Shown here: positions 30,824 to 37,595 of the stretch, one piece after another | Position numbering within the stretch: the first letter of the stretch is position 1 | Layout: each line of letters starts with the position of its first letter | Assembly (NCBI GenBank): GCA_902385625.1 | Contig: CABMGE010000023.1 | Coordinates: 1 to 45,159 of the forward strand | DNA from: an uncultured archaeon | Lineage (GTDB): Archaea; Nanobdellota; Nanobdellia; Pacearchaeales; GW2011-AR1 | Length of the DNA: 45,159 nucleotides | Reading direction: 5' to 3' | The notes under the pieces: model-generated | Told to the model about the DNA's origin: nothing | Seen by the model: only the letters and a program-made list of their open reading frames with translations | Databases searched by the model: none | Translations under genes and position numbers: made by a program

Positions 30824-31126
30824 ATGTATCATACAATGAGACTTATGCCTGCAATTATTTTAACAGGAGTTATAGCAAGCCTGACTATTCCAGTAATTGG
30901 ATCATGTAAAGCATATAAGAGAAGGCAAAATCCAGAATATCAAGCTCTCTTAAAACAAGCAGAACCAATTGCAGATAAATTGTACGGAAATAATGATGGA
31001 ATATTATCTGATGATGAAAGAAAAAACTGGTACAAATCAATAGACACACAGTTTGATACCCCAACAATAGAACAACTAAAAACATTCAATAGTTTAGGAA
31101 AAAGTTTGGATGATAAAATAAATTAA
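30824..31126 (+). CDS. Membrane protein with an EF-hand-like acidic loop (paralogue 2)
   Basis: A 100-residue protein from ATG 30824, one base after the previous stop; the upstream frame overlaps that gene and is rejected. An N-terminal transmembrane helix (about 5-25) is followed by L-Y-G-N-N-D-G-I-L-S-D-D-E-R-K-N-W-Y (about 63-80) and T-I-E-Q-L-K-T-F-N. The order matches the first paralogue (T-V-R-Q-L-R-V-F-N), so the pair arose by tandem duplication. Function is unknown. Confidence 0.66.
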   Translation: MYHTMRLMPAIILTGVIASLTIPVIGSCKAYKRRQNPEYQALLKQAEPIADKLYGNNDGILSDDERKNWYKSIDTQFDTPTIEQLKTFNSLGKSLDDKIN

Positions 31127-31151
31127 AAAAATAAACAATTAATTATTTCTC

Positions 31152-31625
31152 ATGATATTTAGAAAAGAAGGAAGATATACTCAGAAAGATTTTCAGGCAG
31201 CAGCGCATGAAAGTGAAAAAAATTATAAATCTGGAAGTGCAAATAGATGGTATAACGGCGATAAAACAGGCCCTCTTTTTCCTTATTTAGTAATTCTTGG
31301 AATAGGATTCTCAATCATTTCAGGAATATTTTATGGAGTTGCATATAAACTCAATTCCATGGCCCCTACAATAGAAGAAAATCAAATAACGATCTTAAGA
31401 AAAGAATATGATGAAAGAATTCCTTCAAAAATAGTATATGCAAGAAAAGATAATGGAAAAGAAATAAAACTAAGAAATAAAAACGGTGCATTGGAAAAAA
31501 AAATAAATGAATATGAATTAGACGAAAAGCTGGAAGTAGGTAGAAGATATTGTGCTAAAATTGCACATAGAAAAGATTATCCAGAGGATATTTATGGGAA
31601 TATTTTAGATATTAAAGAAAAATAA
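31152..31625 (+). CDS. Single-helix membrane protein, unknown
   Basis: A 157-residue protein with a charged N-terminus (about 1-42), one transmembrane helix (about 44-66) and a soluble tail. The tail, rich in K and E, is probably beta strand and carries short K-I-V-Y-A-R-K and G-R-R-Y-C-A-K-I segments. I recognise no family. It follows the EF-hand-like pair on the same strand with a 25-base gap and may share their transcript. Confidence 0.65.
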   Translation: MIFRKEGRYTQKDFQAAAHESEKNYKSGSANRWYNGDKTGPLFPYLVILGIGFSIISGIFYGVAYKLNSMAPTIEENQITILRKEYDERIPSKIVYARKDNGKEIKLRNKNGALEKKINEYELDEKLEVGRRYCAKIAHRKDYPEDIYGNILDIKEK

Positions 31626-31693
31626 TTTTTTTACTACTTAGGATTACAAAAATAAATAAGAAGATTTAAAAGACAACTTAACTAAAAAATTTT

Positions 31694-31990
31694 ATGGAAA
31701 TACCAAATTCATTAGTGTATGGAATGATTTTTACAGGAGCGTTTGGAGCAGGAGCTTACAAAGGTTATTGTTCTAGCCAAGGAATAGCTCTTGGAGCAGG
31801 AGTAGAACCTCTAACAACATATGGAATTCCAATTGCAGGTGCTGGAATAGGAGCATTTACAGAAGAACAAAAAGGCGGAGACTATAATTTCGGAGCTCCG
31901 ATTGGACTTACTGTAGGCGGTCTTGGAGCATTAGTTTGTGAAGGAGTTGGTTATGGAGCAGGATATCTAGCGGGAAGATTATCTAATTAA
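31694..31990 (+). CDS. Glycine-rich (glycine-zipper-like) membrane protein
   Basis: A 98-residue protein dominated by Gly/Ala/small residues with GxxxG-type spacing (G-A-F-G-A-G-A-Y-K-G, G-A-G-I-G-A-F, G-L-T-V-G-G-L-G-A-L, G-V-G-Y-G-A-G). This is the pattern of tightly packed or oligomerising transmembrane helices, perhaps three. Glycine-zipper proteins can form pores or act in the envelope; the role here is unknown. It is the last gene of the small membrane cluster. Confidence 0.65.
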   Translation: MEIPNSLVYGMIFTGAFGAGAYKGYCSSQGIALGAGVEPLTTYGIPIAGAGIGAFTEEQKGGDYNFGAPIGLTVGGLGALVCEGVGYGAGYLAGRLSN

Positions 31991-32062
31991 TTTTTTCTTG
32001 AGTATATCTGCACAGGAATTTTATTATCTCTTATTTAAGATTTCACTTTAATTTTTCTTTTC

Positions 32063-32084
32063 CGCCCTCAATTATTAGGGGGCG
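32063..32084. terminator. GC-rich hairpin after the small membrane cluster
   Basis: CGCCCT ... AGGGGGCG around the loop CAATTATT, a rare GC-rich stem in this AT-rich DNA. A similar stem with ATTATTA in its loop lies at 12406-12424. It could terminate the upstream operon. Confidence 0.5.
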
Positions 32085-32194
32085 TGTAAAGCAAAAATTT
32101 AAGCAATTTATTTAAGGTTTTAGAAATTATGCAGAGATACTATTCTTATCAAAGCCTTTTTAAACATCTTCATCTATACTATATTATTAATATA

Positions 32195-32551
32195 ATGCCA
32201 CCAAAATTTAAAGATAAATCAAAGAAAAATGCACCACGGTTACCACAGGTACAGCAAGAAGTAACCAGGGTAAAACTTCCAAGAAATAAAGAAGTTATTG
32301 GAATTGTTGAACAAAGAGTTGGTGCAAACAGAATGATTGTTAAATGCATGGATGGAAATGAAAGAAATTGCAGAATTCCAGGAAGTCTTAGAAGATCACT
32401 CTGGATAAGGCCTGGAGATGTTGTAATTGTAGAACCATGGGAATTTGAAGGAAATGAAAAAGGAGATATCATATTCAAATATACTCCGGCTGCAATTGAA
32501 TGGTTAAAATCAAGAGGATTTATCAAAGAAGGCTTTGGAAGCGAGTTTTAG
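32195..32551 (+). CDS. Translation initiation factor aIF1A
   Basis: A 118-residue aIF1A, which binds the ribosomal A site during initiation. The start at 32195 (M-P-P-K-F-K) gives a basic tail followed by the S1-type OB fold: E-V-I-G-I-V-E-Q-R-V-G-A-N-R-M-I-V-K-C-M-D-G-N, then R-I-P-G-S-L-R-R and W-I-R-P-G-D-V-V-I-V-E-P-W. The C-terminus is helical. The upstream frame to 32129 adds a hydrophobic extension absent from the family and is rejected. Confidence 0.96.
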   Translation: MPPKFKDKSKKNAPRLPQVQQEVTRVKLPRNKEVIGIVEQRVGANRMIVKCMDGNERNCRIPGSLRRSLWIRPGDVVIVEPWEFEGNEKGDIIFKYTPAAIEWLKSRGFIKEGFGSEF

Positions 32552-32633
32552 CATTTTAGATTTTATATAATAAGAAAATGCTAAAAACGAGTTGAATTCT
32601 AATAAATTAAAAAATTAATTTTTATTAAAAAAA

Positions 32634-33503
32634 TTATTTAATCTTTCCCTTTAAGTTACCTGTGGTGAATTCTCTTAAATAACTTTCAAAAGGTTCTTCA
32701 TAATCAACCTGCCAAGTATCAACTAAGTATTTCTTTCCCCGAGCAGTAATTATCATAGCAGGATCCAGATTTCTTTGTTCAATGACTTTTTCCTTTGATT
32801 GGACTATGATTGACTCTGCAGTAGGAATCCATATTGCCCCAATTTCAGGTTCAGTTGAGTTTTTATATAAGATTTCAGATGCAATAGGACTCGTAAACAT
32901 TTCAGATAATATCGAATAATAATGGCTCATTGCATTTCTTGCAGCTTCTCTTAAATTAGGGCCAATAATTCCAGGTAATTTAGCACTCAACTTAACTGAC
33001 TGTCTGACTGTTTGCGAACCATACTCCCAATTAGATTTTCTAACAGTTCTTGAAAAACTTCCAAGTTCGGCTTTATGTTCTTTATTAAATAAAGGAGTAT
33101 AAACAAATAATGGAACAATTAAATTTTTTCTACTAACTTTCTCTCCAGAGCCAGTATAAGATTTATTTTTAGGGTCTTCTTTTGTAGTTTCATCATGAAT
33201 AACACTGTAATTATTACCCTTTCCCTCAAGAGTTAATTTTCTTTTAAGCCCAAATAATTCTTCAGAAATCAAAGGGAATTCTTTTGACATAGATAAACTA
33301 AAGTAGTCCTCGACAAGGGTATTCAAAACCTCGTTTCTCTTTGCTAAATAATTTCCAATATTCTCACTATCATAAATAGCAGGGGCCTGATTTGCAATTC
33401 TTTCAATTTTAGAAAAAACATCTTTAACTTCTTTATCAGTACTAGAACTAGAATAACCTTCAACTGTTTTTTTAAAATCTTTAATGACTGTTTCAGTTAA
33501 CAT
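32634..33503 (-). CDS. Orphan soluble protein of 289 residues
   Basis: From ATG 33503; codons further upstream run through the TATA-rich promoter and are rejected. It is mixed alpha/beta without a signal or membrane segment. There is a helical N-terminal third. Then comes a central block with N-L-I-V-P-L-F-V-Y-T-P-L-F and Q-S-V-K-L-S-A-K-L-P-G-I-I-G-P-N. The C-terminal part holds A-M-I-I-T-A-R-G-K-K-Y-L-V-D-T-W. No family is recognised. It is divergent from the Nudix gene, with a shared AT-rich promoter (about 33504-33576). Function is unknown. Confidence 0.7.
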   Translation of the reverse strand: MLTETVIKDFKKTVEGYSSSSTDKEVKDVFSKIERIANQAPAIYDSENIGNYLAKRNEVLNTLVEDYFSLSMSKEFPLISEELFGLKRKLTLEGKGNNYSVIHDETTKEDPKNKSYTGSGEKVSRKNLIVPLFVYTPLFNKEHKAELGSFSRTVRKSNWEYGSQTVRQSVKLSAKLPGIIGPNLREAARNAMSHYYSILSEMFTSPIASEILYKNSTEPEIGAIWIPTAESIIVQSKEKVIEQRNLDPAMIITARGKKYLVDTWQVDYEEPFESYLREFTTGNLKGKIK

Positions 33504-33576
33504 AGTGTATAAAGTACACACTAGTATATAAAGATATTTATACAAAAATATATACTTTAATTTGAGCATTAACATT

Positions 33577-33990
33577 ATGAAAATAAAAAAATGTGCAGGT
33601 GCAATAATCTATAATTCCGAAGGCAAAATATTTCTAATGACCTCTCCAAAATGGAAAGGATATATAATTCCAGGAGGAAAAATAGAAAATAATGAAACCG
33701 ATACAGAAGCATTAAAAAGAGAAATAAATGAAGAACTTCAAATAGAAATAACTGATATTAAAAAAATAGATGAAAGTATAAAAATGCCCAGTAATGATTT
33801 TAAAGATCCAGATACAAAGTTTCATTTTGTAAGTTTTTCAGCAAGAGCATTACAAACAAAAATTACTCCAAATGAAGAAATTTTAGAATATGGATGGTAC
33901 ACAATAAAAGAAGCCTTGGAATTGCCTCTTGTCGACTCAACAAAATCGCTTTTAAAAAAATACATAGAATTAAAAATCAATAATTCATAA
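33577..33990 (+). CDS. Nudix hydrolase
   Basis: A 137-residue Nudix protein that should hydrolyse a nucleoside-diphosphate-linked substrate. The Nudix box is complete: G-G-K-I-E-N-N-E-T-D, then A-L-K-R-E-I-N-E-E-L-Q-I (G-x5-E-x7-R-E-U-x-E-E pattern, about residues 33-56). Size suits a MutT-like housecleaning enzyme, but the substrate cannot be told. ATG 33577 is preferred over the in-frame TTG at 33562. The KH-domain gene follows after 7 bases, so the two are probably co-transcribed. Confidence 0.92.
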   Translation: MKIKKCAGAIIYNSEGKIFLMTSPKWKGYIIPGGKIENNETDTEALKREINEELQIEITDIKKIDESIKMPSNDFKDPDTKFHFVSFSARALQTKITPNEEILEYGWYTIKEALELPLVDSTKSLLKKYIELKINNS

Positions 33991-33997
33991 TTTTTAT

Positions 33998-34522
33998 ATG
34001 ACACAAGAGATATATACTGAAAACATAAAAGAAGTTCTTAAAAACAAATCAAGACTAGAAAAAGAACTCAAAGTAAAATTAGAAAACAAAGGTAGACTTA
34101 TCTTTATAGAGGGTAATGGAGAAGATGAATATCTTGCATCAAGAGTGCTTGAGGCAGTAAACCTTGGTTTTTCAGTAGAAAGAGCTCTTCAATTAAAAGA
34201 TGAAAATATCATTCTTCAGATAATTAATATAAAAAGCATAACAAAAAGAAATGATTTAGAAAGAGTAAGAGCAAGAATAATTGGAACCTATGGAAAAACA
34301 ATTGCAAATATGGCAAATCTTACAGACTGTCAATTCTCAATGAGAGATAATCAAGTGGGAATAATTGGAAATGTAAATGATATTGATGAAGCTACAATTG
34401 CATTGAGACTATTAATTCAAGGAAGTAAACAGGGAAATGTTTACGCAAGACTTGAAAAAAAGAAAAAACAAAAAAGATTACATCCAGCTGAAACAATCAA
34501 ACCAATAAAACCTAAGAAATAG
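33998..34522 (+). CDS. KH-domain RNA-binding protein, Pno1/Dim2 (Krr1) type
   Basis: A 174-residue protein with two KH-like units. The second has the RNA-binding loop R-A-R-I-I-G-T-Y-G-K-T-I-A-N-M (about 90-104, with G-T-Y-G in place of the usual G-x-x-G). An A-x-x-A-L-x-L-L-I-x-G-S-x-x-G-x-V-Y tail helix follows, characteristic of Dim2/Pno1 proteins that bind the 3' end of small-subunit rRNA during maturation. The C-terminus is Lys-rich. It starts 7 bases after the Nudix gene. Confidence 0.9.
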   Translation: MTQEIYTENIKEVLKNKSRLEKELKVKLENKGRLIFIEGNGEDEYLASRVLEAVNLGFSVERALQLKDENIILQIINIKSITKRNDLERVRARIIGTYGKTIANMANLTDCQFSMRDNQVGIIGNVNDIDEATIALRLLIQGSKQGNVYARLEKKKKQKRLHPAETIKPIKPKK

Positions 34523-34524
34523 TA

Positions 34525-34761
34525 TTATTTTTTCCGAGTAAATATAGCCCTAGAACGATCGATTTCTTTACCACTATGATCAAAAGTTACAGTACCTATG
34601 AATACTTCAAGTCCATCCCCTTCAAGAGCTCTTTTTCTTTTTTTGGCAGACTCAATAGAAGGAAAGTTATTATGAAACTTCCAGGAATAAGACATCAAAT
34701 CCTCATAGTGTTTTGATAATCTGGCATATCCTTCACTTTCCATATAACTAACTTGACTCAT
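34525..34761 (-). CDS. Small orphan protein, 78 residues
   Basis: A soluble, charged protein. Its N-terminal half is helical and aromatic (Y-M-S-Y-S-W-K-F-H). The basic K-K-R-K-R-A-L stretch is followed by strands V-F-I-G-T-V-T-F and a R-S-R-A-I-F-T-R-K-K tail. No family is recognised. Its stop lies 2 bases from the KH gene's stop, a tight convergent pair. The ATG at 34761 follows an AT-rich leader. Coding character is good but function is unknown. Confidence 0.65.
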   Translation of the reverse strand: MSQVSYMESEGYARLSKHYEDLMSYSWKFHNNFPSIESAKKRKRALEGDGLEVFIGTVTFDHSGKEIDRSRAIFTRKK

Positions 34762-34916
34762 TTAAAATAAAAAAACAAAATGCTTTTAAGTTTTATTGTA
34801 GGCGTAGAGTATAAAATTCTTTCAAAAAAGAGTATTAACAAAATCTAAAAGAAAGCTAGTTTGGTTTCAAGTAACAATTAACTTTAATTATGATCTTTTT
34901 CTAAAATTTATATAAA

Positions 34917-34989
34917 GTCCCCATAGCTCAGCTGGTAGAGCATTCGACTGTTAATCGAAGGGTCAGAGGTCCGAGTCCTCTTGGGGACG
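34917..34989 (+). tRNA. tRNA-Asn (GTT)
   Basis: A 73-nt cloverleaf. The acceptor GTCCCCA pairs with TGGGGAC, the discriminator is G and CCA is not encoded. The D arm contains AGCTCAGCTGG. The anticodon stem TTCGA/TCGAA closes the loop CTGTTAA, giving anticodon GTT. The T arm (AGAGG-TCCGAGT-CCTCT) is intact. There is no intron. A T-rich tail follows directly. Confidence 0.96.
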
Positions 34990-35035
34990 TTTTTATTTTA
35001 TATAACTTTATAAATTAATTTGTATATCATATATT

Positions 35036-35425
35036 ATGCAAATTCAAAAAAGTTGGTTGATAGTTTGGATCTTGTTAATTGTCCTGTTAGTGCTGGTATT
35101 TCCAAAAAGCTGCGGAAGAACAGACCAATTATCAAAAGCCATAGAATATAGTTGCATGGGCCTGAATGCTCCTTTTTTCTCAAATTTAAACAGCAATTAT
35201 AATTGGTGTTATGGAATTTGTCTTGAAAAATCAATAAAACAAGAAATACCTACGAATCAGACAGACCAGTCAAACCCTGGGGCAGGCTCTGGGTTTTTAT
35301 CAGATTTTGTAGATTCCATAAAAAAGGTTGCACTTCCTCTGCTATTAATATTTGTAACACTCGGAGTAATAAAATTCCTTAGTTCATTAAAAGGCAAAAA
35401 ATCAATCATTGTATACAGAAAATAA
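35036..35425 (+). CDS. Two-helix membrane protein with an exported cysteine-containing loop
   Basis: A 129-residue protein: an N-terminal helix (about 8-23), a long exported loop with four cysteines (C26, C40, C58, C62) and N/Q/P-rich sequence, a second helix (about 95-114) and a basic tail. No motif is recognised. It stands alone after tRNA-Asn. Function is unknown. Confidence 0.65.
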   Translation: MQIQKSWLIVWILLIVLLVLVFPKSCGRTDQLSKAIEYSCMGLNAPFFSNLNSNYNWCYGICLEKSIKQEIPTNQTDQSNPGAGSGFLSDFVDSIKKVALPLLLIFVTLGVIKFLSSLKGKKSIIVYRK

Positions 35426-35512
35426 TTCATGAATGAGAAATTGAATTTTTACATTTGTAAAAACTAATTCATAAACAAAAAGTTTTTTATATGCGAATTC
35501 TCTATTTAATTT

Positions 35513-36073
35513 ATGAATTTTGAAGAAGTTGTAAAAAAAAGAGCATCAGTAAGAAAATATTCTGACAAACTGCCAGATATAAAAAATCTAATAAAATGCA
35601 TTGAAATTGCAAATCTGGCTCCATCTCCAGGAAACATTGCACTCATAAAATACATTATAATTGAGGATCAAGAAAAAATTGATGAAATTGCAGAAGCTTG
35701 CCAACAGGATTTTATTAGAGGATCTCAAATCCTCATAGTTGTATGCTCTGAACAGAAAAATGCAGAAACAGCTTATGAATCTCGCGGAAAGAAATATACT
35801 AAACAACATGCAGGAGCTGTAATTGAACACTTGCTTCTTGAGATCACAAATCTAGGAATGGCATCATGTTGGGTAGGAGCCTACTCAGATATGATCTTAA
35901 AAAGAATTCTTGAAATTCCAGAAGACATAGACATAGAAGCAATTTTACCAATTGGATATCAATCAAGACTTGATAAAACCATGCAAAGAAAAAAACCAGT
36001 TTTAGAAAATAGAATATTTTTCGGAACTTGGAAAAACAAATACAGAAAACCTTATACAAAAATAAGTGATTAA
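35513..36073 (+). CDS. Nitroreductase-family flavoprotein
   Basis: A 186-residue FMN-dependent oxidoreductase. The N-terminal FMN-binding signature R-A-S-V-R-K-Y-S is followed by A-N-L-A-P-S-P-G-N-I (compare A-x-x-A-P-S-x-x-N). Later comes G-A-V-I-E-H-L-L-L-E...G-M-A-S-C-W-V-G, and I-L-P-I-G-Y forms the dimer-side strand. Such enzymes reduce quinones, nitro compounds or flavins; the substrate is not evident. It stands alone upstream of ftsZ with a normal family length. Confidence 0.92.
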   Translation: MNFEEVVKKRASVRKYSDKLPDIKNLIKCIEIANLAPSPGNIALIKYIIIEDQEKIDEIAEACQQDFIRGSQILIVVCSEQKNAETAYESRGKKYTKQHAGAVIEHLLLEITNLGMASCWVGAYSDMILKRILEIPEDIDIEAILPIGYQSRLDKTMQRKKPVLENRIFFGTWKNKYRKPYTKISD

Positions 36074-36431
36074 ATTATTTTACAGTCTTCTTACAACAAT
36101 ACCAGTCAGATAAAAAATACTTTAAATAAATGCTAACTCTGACCTAACAAATCTACTTCTTTATATAAAAAAAATCAACCTATATACTTCATCACATGCT
36201 TTTGAATTTTGGAAATGTTTTTAAAGATGAAGAAATAGATAATTTCATCATATTCAATTTTTAATCATGGGGGTGATTCGAAATTGAGGTTTATTGTAAA
36301 AGAGGTGATACTCTTTTTTTCTGATCATACTTAGTTATAAGTATAACAAATAAATAGGGACACTATTATTTAAACCTTTGGTTTAAATTGAGAAGTTCCA
36401 AAAAACAAGTGATTGAAAGGAGGATAAAAAG
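36074..36431 (+). promoter_or_regulatory. Long ftsZ leader with hairpins and repeated Shine-Dalgarno-like motifs
   Basis: TATA-like TTTATATAA lies at about 36160. A possible 22-codon frame follows at 36196-36264, with a hairpin inside it (GATGAA ... TTCATC). GGGGGTGAT and GAGGTGATAC (about 36268-36276 and 36301-36312) both resemble GGAGGTGAT, the anti-16S consensus. A TTTAAACC / GGTTTAAA hairpin is at about 36368-36386, and AAAGGAGGA lies just before ftsZ. This could be a translation-controlled leader. Confidence 0.5.
36196..36264 (+). CDS. Possible 22-residue leader peptide upstream of ftsZ
   Basis: The frame runs ATG to TAA and encodes a short Phe/Ile/Asn-rich peptide. A TATA box about 30 bases upstream would make it leaderless. 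The length is compatible with chance in AT-rich DNA, so it is listed only because the leader is otherwise unexplained. There is no similarity I can name. Confidence 0.25.
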   Translation: MLLNFGNVFKDEEIDNFIIFNF

Positions 36432-37538
36432 ATGGTTTTAGATTTCGCAAAGGAAGCAATAGACAATCTTGAGACACATAGTATCAACTTTGACGACCTA
36501 AAAGCTGGTAAAGCTAATATCAAGGTTTTTGGTGTTGGTGGAGCTGGTTGTAATGCAATTACATGGTTGTTTAATAAGGGAATCAATGGAGCAACAGTTT
36601 ATGGAGCAAATACAGATGCACTACACCTTAGCATCACAAAGGCAGATGATAAGATCCTTATTGGTAAGGAACTTACAAGGGGCCTTGGTGCAGGTGGAAA
36701 AGCAGAAGTTGGAAGAGAAGCTGCAAAAGAATCTATTTCTGAACTCAAAAAAGCAACTCTTAATGCTGATATGATTTTCATCATTGGCGGAGAAGGTGGA
36801 GGAACAGGAACAGGAGCTATGCCAGTACTTGCCCAAGTTTCAAAAGAAACAGGAGCTGTTTGTATAGGAGTAGTTACAATGCCATTTGAATGCGAAAAAG
36901 CAAGAATTGACAAAGCTGAATTCGGGCTTCAAGAGCTTCGAGAGCATGTTGACACTGCTATTGTTATTGATAACAATAGACTTGTTGATATTGCAGGACA
37001 GTTGCCAATTCAACAGGCATTCGCAGTTGCTAATGAACTCATTAGTACAATGATTAAAGGTATTGTTGAAACAATTACCCTTCCAAGTTTGATCAACTTA
37101 GACTATGCAGATGTTTCAGCTATTATGAAGAAAGGAGAAGTTGCTGTAATTGGAATTGGAGAGTCTGATTCAAGTGATAGAGTTAATGAAGCGGTTAGAC
37201 AGGCTTTAACACATCCATTGTTAGACGTGGATTACAAAGGTGCAAACGGTGCATTAATACACATTACTTGCGGACCTGATATGAAACTTGAAGAGTTCAG
37301 TCAGATTGGAAAACTAGTTACAGAAAACATCGCAGCTGAAGCTCAAGTTATTATTGGTGCAAGAATCAATAAAGACTTTGAAGGCAGAGTAAGAGTCATA
37401 ACAATTATGACTGGTGTTTCAAGCCCTTACATCCTAGGAAAGCAGAAATATAGAGATTATGATGACAGAGACAGTAGAAGACCTGCTCATAACGATTTTT
37501 CTGATCTAGGAATTGAAGTTGTAAGAGATAGGTGGTAA
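36432..37538 (+). CDS. ftsZ: Cell-division GTPase FtsZ
   Basis: A 368-residue FtsZ, the tubulin-like protein that polymerises into the division ring. It has F-G-V-G-G-A-G-C-N-A-I near residue 33, the tubulin signature G-G-E-G-G-G-T-G-T-G (119-128), the T7-loop region N-L-D-Y-A-D and the C-terminal domain ending in T-G-V. A short linker leads to the conserved end peptide L-G-I-E-V-V-R-D-R-W, the site for membrane-tether partners such as SepF. The N-terminal extension is about 27 residues. AAAGGAGGA precedes the ATG. No second ftsZ or sepF is in the window. Confidence 0.98.
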   Translation: MVLDFAKEAIDNLETHSINFDDLKAGKANIKVFGVGGAGCNAITWLFNKGINGATVYGANTDALHLSITKADDKILIGKELTRGLGAGGKAEVGREAAKESISELKKATLNADMIFIIGGEGGGTGTGAMPVLAQVSKETGAVCIGVVTMPFECEKARIDKAEFGLQELREHVDTAIVIDNNRLVDIAGQLPIQQAFAVANELISTMIKGIVETITLPSLINLDYADVSAIMKKGEVAVIGIGESDSSDRVNEAVRQALTHPLLDVDYKGANGALIHITCGPDMKLEEFSQIGKLVTENIAAEAQVIIGARINKDFEGRVRVITIMTGVSSPYILGKQKYRDYDDRDSRRPAHNDFSDLGIEVVRDRW

Positions 37539-37571
37539 ACATCTAGAAGAACAAAAATTTATATTTATTAA

Positions 37572-37594
37572 CCTGCCTTTTTTTCTTTGGCAGG
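37572..37594. terminator. Bidirectional terminator between ftsZ and the surface-protein gene
   Basis: CCTGCC and GGCAGG form a 6-bp stem around a T-rich loop of 11 bases, between convergent genes. It lies 33 bases after the ftsZ stop and 1 base before the stop of the minus-strand gene. Confidence 0.65.
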
Positions 37595-37595
37595 A

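Noticed and set aside
32129-32194. aIF1A starting at 32129
   Set aside because: It adds a hydrophobic, aromatic extension absent from the family; ATG 32195 begins the usual basic tail.
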